Shown here in pieces: positions 55,017-63,688 of a stretch of 64,000 nucleotides of DNA. Numbering within the stretch: position 1 is the first letter of the stretch; every line of letters begins with the position of its first letter. This DNA is from Leptolyngbya subtilissima AS-A7 (lineage in GTDB: Bacteria > Cyanobacteriota > Cyanobacteriia > Phormidesmidales > Phormidesmidaceae), in the NCBI RefSeq assembly GCF_039962255.1, contig NZ_JAMPKY010000006.1:186001-250000 (forward strand), written 5' to 3'. The notes under the pieces are model-generated. The model was given only the letters and a program-made list of their open reading frames with translations, did no database searches and was not told the origin of the DNA. The position numbers were made by a program, and so were the translations under genes.

Positions 55017-56822
55017 ATGACAGAGGTTCCCGTCTCTCAGATTCGCAATTTCTCGATTATTGCCCACATTGACCACGGCAAATCGACCCTGGCCGACCGG
55101 CTGCTCCAGCGCACCGGCACCGTCAGCGATCGCGAAATGAAGGCCCAGTTCCTCGACAACATGGATCTGGAGCGGGAGCGGGGCATTACCATCAAGCTCC
55201 AGGCCGCCCGTATGAACTACAAGGCCAAGGACGGCAAAGATTACGTCCTCAACCTGATCGACACCCCAGGACACGTAGATTTCTCGTATGAGGTGTCCCG
55301 CTCTCTCATCGCCTGCGAAGGAGCGCTGTTGGTGGTTGATGCCTCCCAGGGGGTTGAGGCTCAAACTTTGGCCAACGTCTATCTAGCCCTAGAGAACAAC
55401 CTCGAAATCATCCCCGTTCTCAACAAAATTGACCTACCCGGTGCCGAACCCGAGCGCATCAGGCAAGAAATTGAGGACATCATCGGCCTTGATTGCAGCG
55501 GTGCTATTCTTGCCTCAGCCAAAGAAGGCGTGGGCATTGACGAAATTTTAGAATCTATCGTCTACCTGGTGCCGCCCCCGGCCGACACCGTCGATCAGCC
55601 CCTACGAGCGCTGATCTTTGACAGCTACTATGACAGCTACCGGGGCGTGATCGTCTACTTCCGCGTTATGGATGGCAGCATTCGCCGCAAAGACAAAGTG
55701 CGGCTCATGGCCTCAGGCAAAGAGTACGAAATTGACGAACTGGGCGTGCTTGCCCCCACTCAAATTCAGGTAGACGAACTCCACGCAGGAGAAGTGGGTT
55801 ACTTTGCCGCCTCGATCAAGGCCGTAGAAGATGCCCGCGTGGGCGACACCATTACCCTGGTGCAAAACCCCGCCACGGAAGCTCTGCCTGGCTATGCCGA
55901 AGCCAAGCCGATGGTGTTTTGTGGTCTCTTCCCCACCGTCTCAGACCAGTTTGAGGAATTGCGCGAGGCCCTCGAAAAGCTCCGCCTCAGTGACGCCGCC
56001 CTTCAGTATGAGCCAGAAACCTCAAGCGCCATGGGCTTTGGCTTTCGCTGCGGCTTTTTGGGCCTGCTGCACATGGAAATTGTGCAGGAGCGTCTAGAGC
56101 GCGAATACAACCTGGATTTAATCACCACCGCGCCCTCGGTAATTTACCGAGTTACCACCCTCAAGGGTGAGGTGCTCGAGATCGACAATCCCAGCACCTT
56201 ACCCGACCCACAAGCCCGCGAAAAAATTGAAGAGCCCTACGTGCAGCTCGACATGATCACCCCCGAAGAATATGTGGGCGCCCTGATGGAGCTGTGCCAG
56301 AACCGCCGGGGCGAATTTAAGGACATGAGGTACCTGGCCCAGGGCCGTACCACCTTGATCTACGAGGTGCCCCTGGCCGAGGTCGTGACCGACTTTTTCG
56401 ACCAGATGAAGTCGCGCAGTAAGGGTTACGCCAGCATGGAGTACCACCTGATCGGCTACCGAGAAAACCACCTGTCGCGGCTCGACGTGTTGATCAATGG
56501 CGATCCGGTCGATTCTCTAGCATCCATCGTCCACCGCGACAAGGCCTACTACGTGGGCAAAGCCCTAGTCGAAAAGCTCAAAGAGCTGATTCCGCGCCAC
56601 CAGTTTAAGATTCCGATCCAGGCGGCGATCGGCAGCCGAGTGGTGGCCAGTGAGAGCATTCCCGCCCTGCGCAAAGACGTGCTGGCCAAATGCTATGGCG
56701 GTGATATCTCGCGGAAGAAGAAGCTGCTGCAAAAGCAGGCCAAGGGTAAGAAGCGCTTAAAGGCGATCGGTACAGTAGATGTGCCCCAAGAAGCCTTCAT
56801 GGCGGTGCTGAAGCTGTCGTAA
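55017..56822 (+). CDS. lepA: Elongation factor 4 (LepA)
   Basis: A 601-residue ribosomal back-translocase GTPase that helps ribosome function under stress. The GTPase motifs are clear: [13 protein letters not shown] (G1, about 17-29), RGITIK (G2), DTPGHVDF (G3), NKID (G4) and SAKEG (G5). Later domains include the LepA-specific [22 protein letters not shown] and the C-terminal [27 protein letters not shown]. It is full length. Its own promoter region contains a C-rich repeat. Confidence 0.97.
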   Translation: MTEVPVSQIRNFSIIAHIDHGKSTLADRLLQRTGTVSDREMKAQFLDNMDLERERGITIKLQAARMNYKAKDGKDYVLNLIDTPGHVDFSYEVSRSLIACEGALLVVDASQGVEAQTLANVYLALENNLEIIPVLNKIDLPGAEPERIRQEIEDIIGLDCSGAILASAKEGVGIDEILESIVYLVPPPADTVDQPLRALIFDSYYDSYRGVIVYFRVMDGSIRRKDKVRLMASGKEYEIDELGVLAPTQIQVDELHAGEVGYFAASIKAVEDARVGDTITLVQNPATEALPGYAEAKPMVFCGLFPTVSDQFEELREALEKLRLSDAALQYEPETSSAMGFGFRCGFLGLLHMEIVQERLEREYNLDLITTAPSVIYRVTTLKGEVLEIDNPSTLPDPQAREKIEEPYVQLDMITPEEYVGALMELCQNRRGEFKDMRYLAQGRTTLIYEVPLAEVVTDFFDQMKSRSKGYASMEYHLIGYRENHLSRLDVLINGDPVDSLASIVHRDKAYYVGKALVEKLKELIPRHQFKIPIQAAIGSRVVASESIPALRKDVLAKCYGGDISRKKKLLQKQAKGKKRLKAIGTVDVPQEAFMAVLKLS

Positions 56823-56898
56823 TCTAGAGAGCGCAAGGGCTAGCTAAATCTAGGGTATCTGCAGGGTGTGTTTGGTCGCAGCGATGATGTCTTTAGAG

Positions 56899-56933
56899 CC
56901 TTTTGCTTTTAGGTTTGGTCTCAAAGCAAAAGG
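56899..56933. repeat. 11-bp inverted repeat downstream of lepA
   Basis: Perfect arms CCTTTTGCTTT and AAAGCAAAAGG with a 13-base loop, 77 bases past the lepA stop. No T-run follows on either strand. Confidence 0.6.
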
Positions 56934-57402
56934 TCTCCGAAGAAGCCTAGATCTGCGGCACTAACACAGCGCCTATAGGAAGTGAGCGCTAATCCAATAA
57001 ATCTTCTGCTGGGAGGAGGTCGAGAAGCATCCTGAGGCTGCTAGAGCCAGCGGAGACCTCGAATTTTATAAAATCTCTGCAATGCTGCTTTTGACGTGTT
57101 TAGAGGCTGTTTTAGTTACACGCATCAAAACTGAAACTAAACCTTCACGTTGAAGCAGCCGAACTGCTCTAGTGCTATGTCTAACTAAAAATAGGAATGC
57201 CCCTAAGCTGAGCGAATCAAAATGTTTGCGCAGTATCTCCAGCCGAGAAACCCAAGCGTTGGTGGGCTTGGTTGGATTCCGCTAGCTGACGCTCTAATCA
57301 CTAACAAAATCCAAACTTTTCCTTTGTAGTTAATTCGTTAGGAATACCCGCTCCTATGCGGCAAGGCTAAAACCTATGACCCAGGTTAGGTAGACGATAA
57401 AG

Positions 57403-57431
57403 ACTCACCTATTTAAAATTTAGAGGTGAGT
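57403..57431 (+). terminator. Hairpin with T-rich tail in the 57-kb gap
   Basis: Arms ACTCACCT and AGGTGAGT enclose a 13-base A+T loop, followed by TTATTCAAGTTTTTT. It looks like a terminator for an unseen plus-strand transcript. Confidence 0.5.
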
Positions 57432-57493
57432 TATTCAAGTTTTTTGCCTCTCAAAATCATGGCATAGGATGGCTTACATAGGTTTTTCCTAGT

Positions 57494-57566
57494 GCTTGTA
57501 GACGTTGACCAATAGGCATATTTCCTGTTAACCAATAGATAATTTAGCTGTTCAACGTCTACAAGC
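57494..57566. repeat. 15-bp perfect inverted repeat with 43-base spacer
   Basis: Arms at 57494-57508 and 57552-57566 (GCTTGTAGACGTTGA and its complement) flank a spacer with the heptamer CCAATAG twice (spaced direct repeats). The layout resembles recombination or protein-binding sites rather than a terminator. Confidence 0.6.
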
Positions 57567-57624
57567 AGGATGTAGGTATACTTCCATGATTCTATAGCAC
57601 TTCTCTAATTCGAAAAAATTCTTG

Positions 57625-57661
57625 GGATAGGCATCTTACCTCTAAGGCAAGATGCCTATCC
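57625..57661. terminator. 13-bp hairpin upstream of the hemerythrin-like gene
   Basis: Arms GGATAGGCATCTT and AAGATGCCTATCC with an 11-base loop. On the minus strand an ATTTTTT run follows seven bases later, so it could end a minus-strand transcript, or act as a leader structure 108 bases before the next gene. Confidence 0.45.
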
Positions 57662-57768
57662 TGAATTTAAGAATTATTTGGACTGCTGTAATCCGGCGGG
57701 GGCACCCAAGTTTCGCCAAACCTGATAACTAAGCTTGAATTCAGTTGTTTTGCAGAGGAAAGTCAATC

Positions 57769-58815
57769 ATGGTTACAACGTTAGACGATACAAAACGGCA
57801 GTTAATTGGTGAGAAGCTGGCAGACTTAAAGGCCTTTCAAAATTTGATAATCTCGAATGATCAAAAGCTCATGGAGGCCTGCCCCTACCAAGATATTCGC
57901 GAACGTCTCCAGAACTTTCTGGAGGACGACCAGAAAAACCTTGGCATTATTGAAACTGTAATTGTTCAATATGGTGTTCCAGCCGATCCTAGTACTGCAA
58001 CTGAAACATTCATTTCACAGTCTGAGCAGATGATGTCTGGTGATGAGTTTACATTTTATCAAAAACTCATGCACCATGAATTGATGAAGCATAGTCAAGC
58101 GATGAGCGGCATCGTAATTCATAAGGCAGCCCAGAAGGTAGGAGCAGACATTGAAGTAGCCATTGGACCTTTGAATACGGTCAACTTTGAAGGGCGTGCC
58201 CATCAAGAACAGCTTAAGGGGATGCTCGAACAGGTGGGTGTTCGTGAGATGACTGGTCAAGACGCCGATCAAGGAATTTGGGCACGAGTGCAAGACTCGA
58301 TCGCCGCATTGTCGGGGGTATTTGGTAGTGTGGTGACCCAAAATACCGACAAAGAGGATATGAATATTCAGACTCTGATTCGGCTAGATCATAGCAAGGC
58401 AAACACCATCTTTACCGAAATCGGTGGCACTCAAGATCCTCAAAAGCTCCAAGAGTATTTTGGGCAGCTCTATAAAGATTTACTGGCTCATGCTGGGGCG
58501 GAAGAAGAAGTCGTCTATCCGAATGTGCGCTCATTCTACGGCAATGAAAATACTCAAGAGCTGTACGATGAGCAAGCTGAAATGAAGCGCATGCTGGATG
58601 AGATCAAAGCCATTGACCCTGCTTCGACTGATGAGTTCAAATCAAAGGTTAAACAGTTAATGGATATCGTTGGCGATCATATGCGCCAGGAAGAATCTAC
58701 GATGTTTGCCGCCATTGATAAGAATTGCAGCACTAGTCAAAAGGAACAAATGGCAACTGACTTTAAAGCTGCCAAGGGTAAGCTACAGCGGGAAATGGCA
58801 TCTGCTATTGGGTAA
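57769..58815 (+). CDS. Hemerythrin/HHE-domain protein with ferritin-like N-terminal half
   Basis: A 348-residue all-helical soluble protein. Residues about 1-180 resemble a ferritin-like bundle (KLADLKAFQNLIISND, HHELMKHSQAMSG). Residues about 200-335 match the HHE/hemerythrin fold: LIRLDHSKANTIF, LLAHAGAEEEVVYPNV and VGDHMRQEESTMF carry the His and Glu ligands expected for a di-iron centre, though the helix-3 ligand is less clear (YDEQAEM). Such proteins bind iron, oxygen or NO. The ATG at 57769 is preferred over one eight codons upstream. It has its own terminator and a structured upstream region, so it is monocistronic. Confidence 0.82.
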   Translation: MVTTLDDTKRQLIGEKLADLKAFQNLIISNDQKLMEACPYQDIRERLQNFLEDDQKNLGIIETVIVQYGVPADPSTATETFISQSEQMMSGDEFTFYQKLMHHELMKHSQAMSGIVIHKAAQKVGADIEVAIGPLNTVNFEGRAHQEQLKGMLEQVGVREMTGQDADQGIWARVQDSIAALSGVFGSVVTQNTDKEDMNIQTLIRLDHSKANTIFTEIGGTQDPQKLQEYFGQLYKDLLAHAGAEEEVVYPNVRSFYGNENTQELYDEQAEMKRMLDEIKAIDPASTDEFKSKVKQLMDIVGDHMRQEESTMFAAIDKNCSTSQKEQMATDFKAAKGKLQREMASAIG

Positions 58816-58904
58816 TAGCGCTTTTTCTCGATGTAGCATCGCTACTCAGTGCAGCTAACTTTCGTGAGCTTGTTTCGCCCTATGGGAAGCAAGCTACATC
58901 CTTC

Positions 58905-58935
58905 AACCCCTTCTCCCGTTTTGGAAGAAGGGGTT
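58905..58935 (+). terminator. Terminator-like hairpin of the hemerythrin-like gene
   Basis: Ten-pair arms AACCCCTTCT/AGAAGGGGTT with an 11-base loop, 90 bases past the stop; a second imperfect hairpin (AGCTTG/CAAGCT) precedes it at about 58867-58895. The remaining part of the 333-base gap 58816-59148 holds nothing recognised. Confidence 0.6.
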
Positions 58936-59148
58936 AAAGGTTATTTCTAGGATGATTAGTCTAGGAGCGTAAATAAGCCTGCCGTTGATGGGTTGATCTG
59001 ACGTAACTTTGACCATCTCTTCACCCGTGGTAGAAGCCTCTATGAGGACTTAAACTCCCTGGTAATCTATTCTGCTGGTAGGGCATGCTAAGGCCGTGAT
59101 CAATATCCTAACTAGGAATACTGGGCCTACTGGCCTGGAGAGGCGGCC

Positions 59149-60090
59149 ATGAAATTTAGCCTGGTAATTACTACCTATAATCGGCTGGACTTGCTGAAGC
59201 GAGCGATCGCCTGCGGTCTCAACCAAACCATGCCCTGCGAAGTCGTGGTCGCTGACGATGCCTCCACCGACGGCACTGAGGAGTATGTGCGCAGTCTGGG
59301 TAGCCAGGTTGTCTATCACCGCAATGCCCAAAACCTTAACCATGCCGCTACGGTAAACAATGGTGTAGCCGCCGCCAGCGGTGAGTGGGTCAAGTTTTTG
59401 GATGATGACGACTATCTAGCACCCGACTGCCTTGAGAAGATGGCGGCGGCGATCGCCCAGCATCCTCAAGCCGTGCTCTGCTCCTGCCAGGCAATTCAGG
59501 TTGACGAGTATGGTGCTGAGATTCGCCGCACCCCAGCTACCGGACCCGGCCAGGTGTTCTACATTCCTCAAAGCGCCATCCACTACGGCATGTTGATGGA
59601 TCAGGTGCCCTTTGGCACCCCAGCCCAGGTAGCGGCCCGCCGTGATGCCTTTTTGCAGGCGGACGGCTGGGATACCTCCATGACCACCAACTACGACGAC
59701 ATCGACGCCTGGGTAAAGGTGGCCGACTTTGGCGATGCGCTCTTCCTCAACGAATGCCTGGCCTACCGCACAATCTGGGCCGGGGGCTACGAGCAAAAAA
59801 TGTCGCTCAGCCGCCGCATGGCGCTGAATTTGACCATCAAAGAGCGCATTTATGGGCGGGTGCATGAGGGATACCGCGATCGCATTCCCACCCTTGTCGC
59901 CATTGGCCAATACCTGCACCTGCACTGGGGCCTAGTCGCCCTGCGCCAGCGCCAGGTCGCGGCTGGGCTCTCCCTATTGGCCCCCGGTGCTCTGTCGCCC
60001 GAGGCCTGGCAACTACTGGCCCAGGCTCGCAAATTGCGATCGCAGCCAGGAGCGAATAGCTTAGTCCCCCGTACTGTTCTGGTTCCCTAG
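59149..60090 (+). CDS. Glycosyltransferase family 2
   Basis: A 313-residue GT-A glycosyltransferase. The start FSLVITTYNRLDLLKRAI, VVVADDASTDGTEEYV and the DXD-type metal site in VKFLDDDDYLAPD are standard for GT2. There is no membrane helix, and the acceptor cannot be told; GT2 enzymes build exopolysaccharide, glycolipids or protein glycans. The C-terminal third (from about residue 215) is less conserved. No other polysaccharide gene is adjacent. Confidence 0.88.
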   Translation: MKFSLVITTYNRLDLLKRAIACGLNQTMPCEVVVADDASTDGTEEYVRSLGSQVVYHRNAQNLNHAATVNNGVAAASGEWVKFLDDDDYLAPDCLEKMAAAIAQHPQAVLCSCQAIQVDEYGAEIRRTPATGPGQVFYIPQSAIHYGMLMDQVPFGTPAQVAARRDAFLQADGWDTSMTTNYDDIDAWVKVADFGDALFLNECLAYRTIWAGGYEQKMSLSRRMALNLTIKERIYGRVHEGYRDRIPTLVAIGQYLHLHWGLVALRQRQVAAGLSLLAPGALSPEAWQLLAQARKLRSQPGANSLVPRTVLVP

Positions 60091-60132
60091 GGCGTTAGGT
60101 ATGATGGAAACACCGACTCACTGGATCAGGTG

Positions 60133-60465
60133 ATGCAGGCCAGCGAAACACCCGAAGGATTTCAGCAGCAGATCTTGTCAGAGCTGCGGCAAATCAACCA
60201 GCGGCTCGACCGAGTAGAGACTGATATCAGCAACGTGAAGACTGATATCAGCAATGTCAAGACTGACATCGGCAGAGTAGAAACTGATATCGAAAAGCTT
60301 AACTTCAAATTTGACACCTACCAAAACGCCTCTGACCAGGTCACGCGGCTAGCGACAACTATTGTGATCGCAGCAGCATCGGTGGTAATTTTGTCGCCCG
60401 TTTTGCAAGCCATTACCCCAGCCATCAGTGCTCTGGTGACTGGGATAGCTCCTGGCAATAGCTAG
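60133..60465 (+). CDS. Coiled-coil protein with C-terminal membrane helix
   Basis: A 110-residue protein. Residues about 15-60 form a coiled coil encoded by four 21-base DNA repeats (60214-60297) with the heptad V-E/K-T-D-I-x-x. A hydrophobic helix near the C-terminus (TTIVIAAASVVILSPVLQAI) anchors it. Such small proteins often interact with membranes or filaments. A GTG one codon upstream could also start it. The product is unknown, but similar short repeats are seen in bacterial coiled-coil proteins of variable length. Confidence 0.75.
   Translation: MQASETPEGFQQQILSELRQINQRLDRVETDISNVKTDISNVKTDIGRVETDIEKLNFKFDTYQNASDQVTRLATTIVIAAASVVILSPVLQAITPAISALVTGIAPGNS
60214..60297 (+). repeat. Four 21-bp tandem repeats coding heptads
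   Basis: Four consecutive 21-base units, three nearly alike (core ACTGATATCAGCAA), each coding one coiled-coil heptad. Because the unit is a multiple of three, copy-number change would keep the frame. Confidence 0.75.
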
Positions 60466-60490
60466 GACGCAACCTGCAATGTCCGGGTAT

Positions 60491-63400
60491 CTATAGGGCC
60501 GGACTAACGGATACCGCCAGACTGACAATTTGCCAGGGCTCTACCTCATGCCATCCCTTCGCTTCGTAGGGTTCTTCTAGCAAATTTACTCGCCCCGTTA
60601 CCTCCATTGATATGGAGCCCTGGAGTTTTAGAGTCGTTTCTAGGCCACTGCTCTCATAACCGCGCAGAATGTACTGTTCTGCTGATCCTTCTGCCTGCTT
60701 GAAGGCTGACAGCACAAACCCAGTGTCTCCTAAATTAAGGAAGCTGGCGGAGGATTGAGCGCCTATAGACATGACAGAGGATGGCAACACGCAGGGCCGA
60801 ATAGGCAGGTTGAAGTTGTGGGCGGCCTGTACGGTTTTGGCCTGCTGCCAGCCACGTGCGTGGGGATAAATGGCGTAGCTAAAGGTTTGGCAGCCGCGAT
60901 CGCACCCCGGATCCGGCCAGACAGGAGCCTTAAGCAGCGTCAGCCGCAGTTGGTTGGGTGTAGCATCAAACCCGTGCTTGTAGTCGGTGAGAATGCTGAT
61001 GCCGCGATCGCCATCGCTGAGGTCGGCCCAGCGCAGGGCAGGTACTTCCCATTTGGCCTGGTCTTGGGGAGTGGTGGGAGTGGTTGAGCGGGCGATCGCT
61101 CCGAAGGGAATTTCATAGGTCGCCTCAGCCGCCGACACCGTTAGCGGAAACGCCGCCTTCAGCACCACTTGGGTTTCGTGCCAATCTACCTCGGTGTGAA
61201 CTGCAAGTATGGAAGAATTTGCCTCCAAACGATAGTCTTGGGCGATGGTGGACTGGCCAAAGTGATGGACTACTCGGAGGGTCTGCCGCGCTAGACCATA
61301 CTCAATCCAGCTAACACTCTCAAGTACAAAGGCATCTAGGGGATGGTCTTGGTAATCAGGGGCAATATTCCACGCGTCCCAATATTGGCCCTCGTCTTTG
61401 AAAGCCTGGAGCTGGTTTCCACAGCCCTGAAAGGTTTCGGTGCCGGTAGCTTTGTGGATCAGGCTGGCGATGCCGCCAGTGGCCGGGTCGATGGTGGCTC
61501 TCAGATAAGCATTCTCTAAAACCCACTCGGCGGGGGTCGGACTGGGGAGGGCCGCCTCGGCAGGAATCAGCCAGATCAGGCGATAGCCCACCGAAGGAAT
61601 AGCGGGAACGTAGACCAGCAGCGACGGAGAGTCAGTCTGTTCAAGCTGGGTGGGTAGCGTTTGGCCCTCGGCATCCTGCGCTTGCCAGGAGGTTTGAGGC
61701 AGGGAAGACAAAGAAACGTTCACTACTTCACTGCGCTCCCAGTTCAGCGGGTTGAACAGCGCCACGGGCACGGCGTCAGGCTGTGGAGGCGCAGGTAGAG
61801 GACAGCGCACGGCGAGAGCCTGAAGAGAGGTTTGCAAAAGGCGATCGCCCATCTCCAACGCCGCCTGCCATTCTGCATTCGCTTGCTCAAACACTTCGGG
61901 GATCGACGACCCCGGCAAAATATCGTGGAACTGGTTAAACAGCACTAGCTTCCAGGCGGTTTCTAGCTCGGTCTGGGGATAGGGCTGAAGCCCGTAGATT
62001 GCGGCGATGGAAGCAAACAGTTCGGCTTGGAACAGAATGTCTTCGCAGCGGCGGTTGTACTGTTTTTGGTCGCCGTGGGTGGTGTAGCAGCCCCGGTGGA
62101 GTTCGAGGTAGAGTTCGTCGTTCCAGGTGGGGAGTGGGGGAGGAGGCGAGGGAACGGGCGGATGGGTGGATGGGTGGATGGGTGGATGGGTGAGTTGGTC
62201 AAACAAGGGGGCAGCGTGGCCGAAGGTGAGGGTGGGGAAGAAGGGGGAACTGGCCCAGCGCTGGGCTTTGTGCAGCATGTCGCGGGTGGGGCCGCCGCCG
62301 TGGTCGCCGACGCCGGGGAGCCAGAGGGCGTCGACAAACCCTGTGTTGGCTTCCCACTGGCAGGCGTATTGGGCCATGTCAACCGGAGCGATGTCGGTGC
62401 CGATGGGGGGCAGGGTAACGCCCGTAATCTCGGTGCCGTCTAGCCCCTGCCAGCTAAACAGGTCGTGGGGAAAGGGGTTGGTGTCGTTCCAGCGGAGTTT
62501 TTGGGTGGCGAAGTAGCGAATGCCGCCCTGGGTAAGCAGCTGAGGCAGTTGCCAGGAGAAGCCAAAGGTGTCGGGCAGCCAGGCGACCGCGCTCACTCCG
62601 CCAAACTTCTCAGCACAGTATCGCTGGCCATAGAGAATCTGTCGGGCGATCGCCTCTCCCCCCGGCAAGTTCAGGTCAGGCTCAACCCACAGCCCCGCAT
62701 CAATCGCCCATCGTCCGGCTTTAACTTCTTGCTGAATGGTGGCAAATAGCTCGGGGCGGTGCTGCTCTAGCCAGGCAAACAGCGCTGGGGAGGAATGGCT
62801 AAAAGTGAGTTCGGGAAAGTCTTGCTGTAGGGCTAACACCGAGCGAAACGTATTCTCGGCCGCTTCCCAAGTTTCGGGGACGGGCCAGAGCCAGGCTAGA
62901 TCTAAATGGGCGTGGCCTAGACAGTGGAGGGTGCGCTGCTTGAGCCAGGGCGAAAACTGCTTCAAAGTATCCCGTACGCGCAGAAGTGAGATGTGGAAGC
63001 GATCGCGATCGCCCACTCCATCCCAATCAATTTCTCCGAGAGCCTGGGTGAGAATGTCGAGCTTTTCCCCATCAAACTGAGCTAGATAGGTGGCTAACAC
63101 CGCCAATTCGTCAGCCACAAAACTGGGCTCGGGGCAGTCGCCCGCCAAAGCCTCAAACACCAGTTCGGCCTGCACCAGCGCCCCCTCATCGTGGCCCGGA
63201 CTTAGCAGCTTCAGCGAAACATCCACCGATTCTCCCGGCACAACCCTGTCCGTCAGCACAATCCGCGTCCAGCAGTCGAAGATATCTCCCGTCTGCACCG
63301 GCTCGCCATTGACAAAGATGTCCGCTTGGTCGGCCCACCAGCGCAGCGCCAGCCGTGCCGTTAGCCCATGAAGGGGATAGCCATTGAGCTCGGTGGGCCA

Positions 63401-63643
63401 AGTAAAGCGCTGGTGCAGCCCCAGGGAGACTTTGCCCTTAGGCCAAGCGATGTGATGGCGATCGTTCAGCGTTGCTAGCGGCCAGGTTTTCCAGGCATTG
63501 CCAAAGGAAACATTCAGATCATCCACAGCCTCAGGACAGCGGTGCCAGGTACTCCGCACATCGAGTTGGCTCAGGTGACGGAGGCGATCGAGGATGGCTA
63601 AAATCTGCGGCGGGAGTACAGGGAGAACGGTGGCAGGGGGCAT
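60491..63643 (-). CDS. Glycoside hydrolase family 38 alpha-mannosidase
   Basis: A 1050-residue enzyme. The N-terminal beta-domain is followed by the catalytic domain beginning at GHAHLDLAWLWPVPET; the nucleophile Asp is in WLPDTFGFS, and the metal-binding and WLPGVGDHGGG segments are present. The mid and C-terminal mannosidase domains follow (NPLNWERSE, and LRVVHHFGQSTIAQDY). Residues about 482-504 contain a Pro/His-rich insert translated from the octamer repeat at 62161-62192, just before WNDELYLELHRG. It is cytoplasmic by lack of signal peptide and would trim alpha-mannosides. The ATG at 63643 is used because longer frames overlap the divergent gene. Confidence 0.92.
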   Translation of the reverse strand: MPPATVLPVLPPQILAILDRLRHLSQLDVRSTWHRCPEAVDDLNVSFGNAWKTWPLATLNDRHHIAWPKGKVSLGLHQRFTWPTELNGYPLHGLTARLALRWWADQADIFVNGEPVQTGDIFDCWTRIVLTDRVVPGESVDVSLKLLSPGHDEGALVQAELVFEALAGDCPEPSFVADELAVLATYLAQFDGEKLDILTQALGEIDWDGVGDRDRFHISLLRVRDTLKQFSPWLKQRTLHCLGHAHLDLAWLWPVPETWEAAENTFRSVLALQQDFPELTFSHSSPALFAWLEQHRPELFATIQQEVKAGRWAIDAGLWVEPDLNLPGGEAIARQILYGQRYCAEKFGGVSAVAWLPDTFGFSWQLPQLLTQGGIRYFATQKLRWNDTNPFPHDLFSWQGLDGTEITGVTLPPIGTDIAPVDMAQYACQWEANTGFVDALWLPGVGDHGGGPTRDMLHKAQRWASSPFFPTLTFGHAAPLFDQLTHPPIHPSTHPPVPSPPPPLPTWNDELYLELHRGCYTTHGDQKQYNRRCEDILFQAELFASIAAIYGLQPYPQTELETAWKLVLFNQFHDILPGSSIPEVFEQANAEWQAALEMGDRLLQTSLQALAVRCPLPAPPQPDAVPVALFNPLNWERSEVVNVSLSSLPQTSWQAQDAEGQTLPTQLEQTDSPSLLVYVPAIPSVGYRLIWLIPAEAALPSPTPAEWVLENAYLRATIDPATGGIASLIHKATGTETFQGCGNQLQAFKDEGQYWDAWNIAPDYQDHPLDAFVLESVSWIEYGLARQTLRVVHHFGQSTIAQDYRLEANSSILAVHTEVDWHETQVVLKAAFPLTVSAAEATYEIPFGAIARSTTPTTPQDQAKWEVPALRWADLSDGDRGISILTDYKHGFDATPNQLRLTLLKAPVWPDPGCDRGCQTFSYAIYPHARGWQQAKTVQAAHNFNLPIRPCVLPSSVMSIGAQSSASFLNLGDTGFVLSAFKQAEGSAEQYILRGYESSGLETTLKLQGSISMEVTGRVNLLEEPYEAKGWHEVEPWQIVSLAVSVSPAL
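62161..62192 (-). repeat. Four perfect copies of an 8-bp repeat inside the alpha-mannosidase gene
   Basis: GATGGGTG (plus strand) occurs four times in a row, in a wider G-rich tract (about 62128-62192). The unit is eight bases long, so each copy is read in a different frame; gain or loss of one or two copies would shift the reading frame. It matches the dispersed intergenic repeat family. Confidence 0.85.
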
Positions 63644-63688
63644 GGCTCCGGTATGATCAAAGGCAGTCTCCCCAGTGTAGGCAGAGTT

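Larger units (their letters stand above)
56823..57768. other. Hairpin-rich intergenic region between lepA and the hemerythrin-like gene
   Basis: About 950 A+T-rich bases with no convincing gene. Four strong inverted repeats (listed separately at 56899, 57403, 57494 and 57625) occur in it, which is unusual compared with the other gaps of this window. The region may encode small RNAs or hold a complex promoter. Confidence 0.55.

Noticed and set aside
62101-62210. CRISPR-like regular repeats
   Set aside because: The unit is 8 bases without spacers and lies within a protein-coding frame; no cas gene is present.
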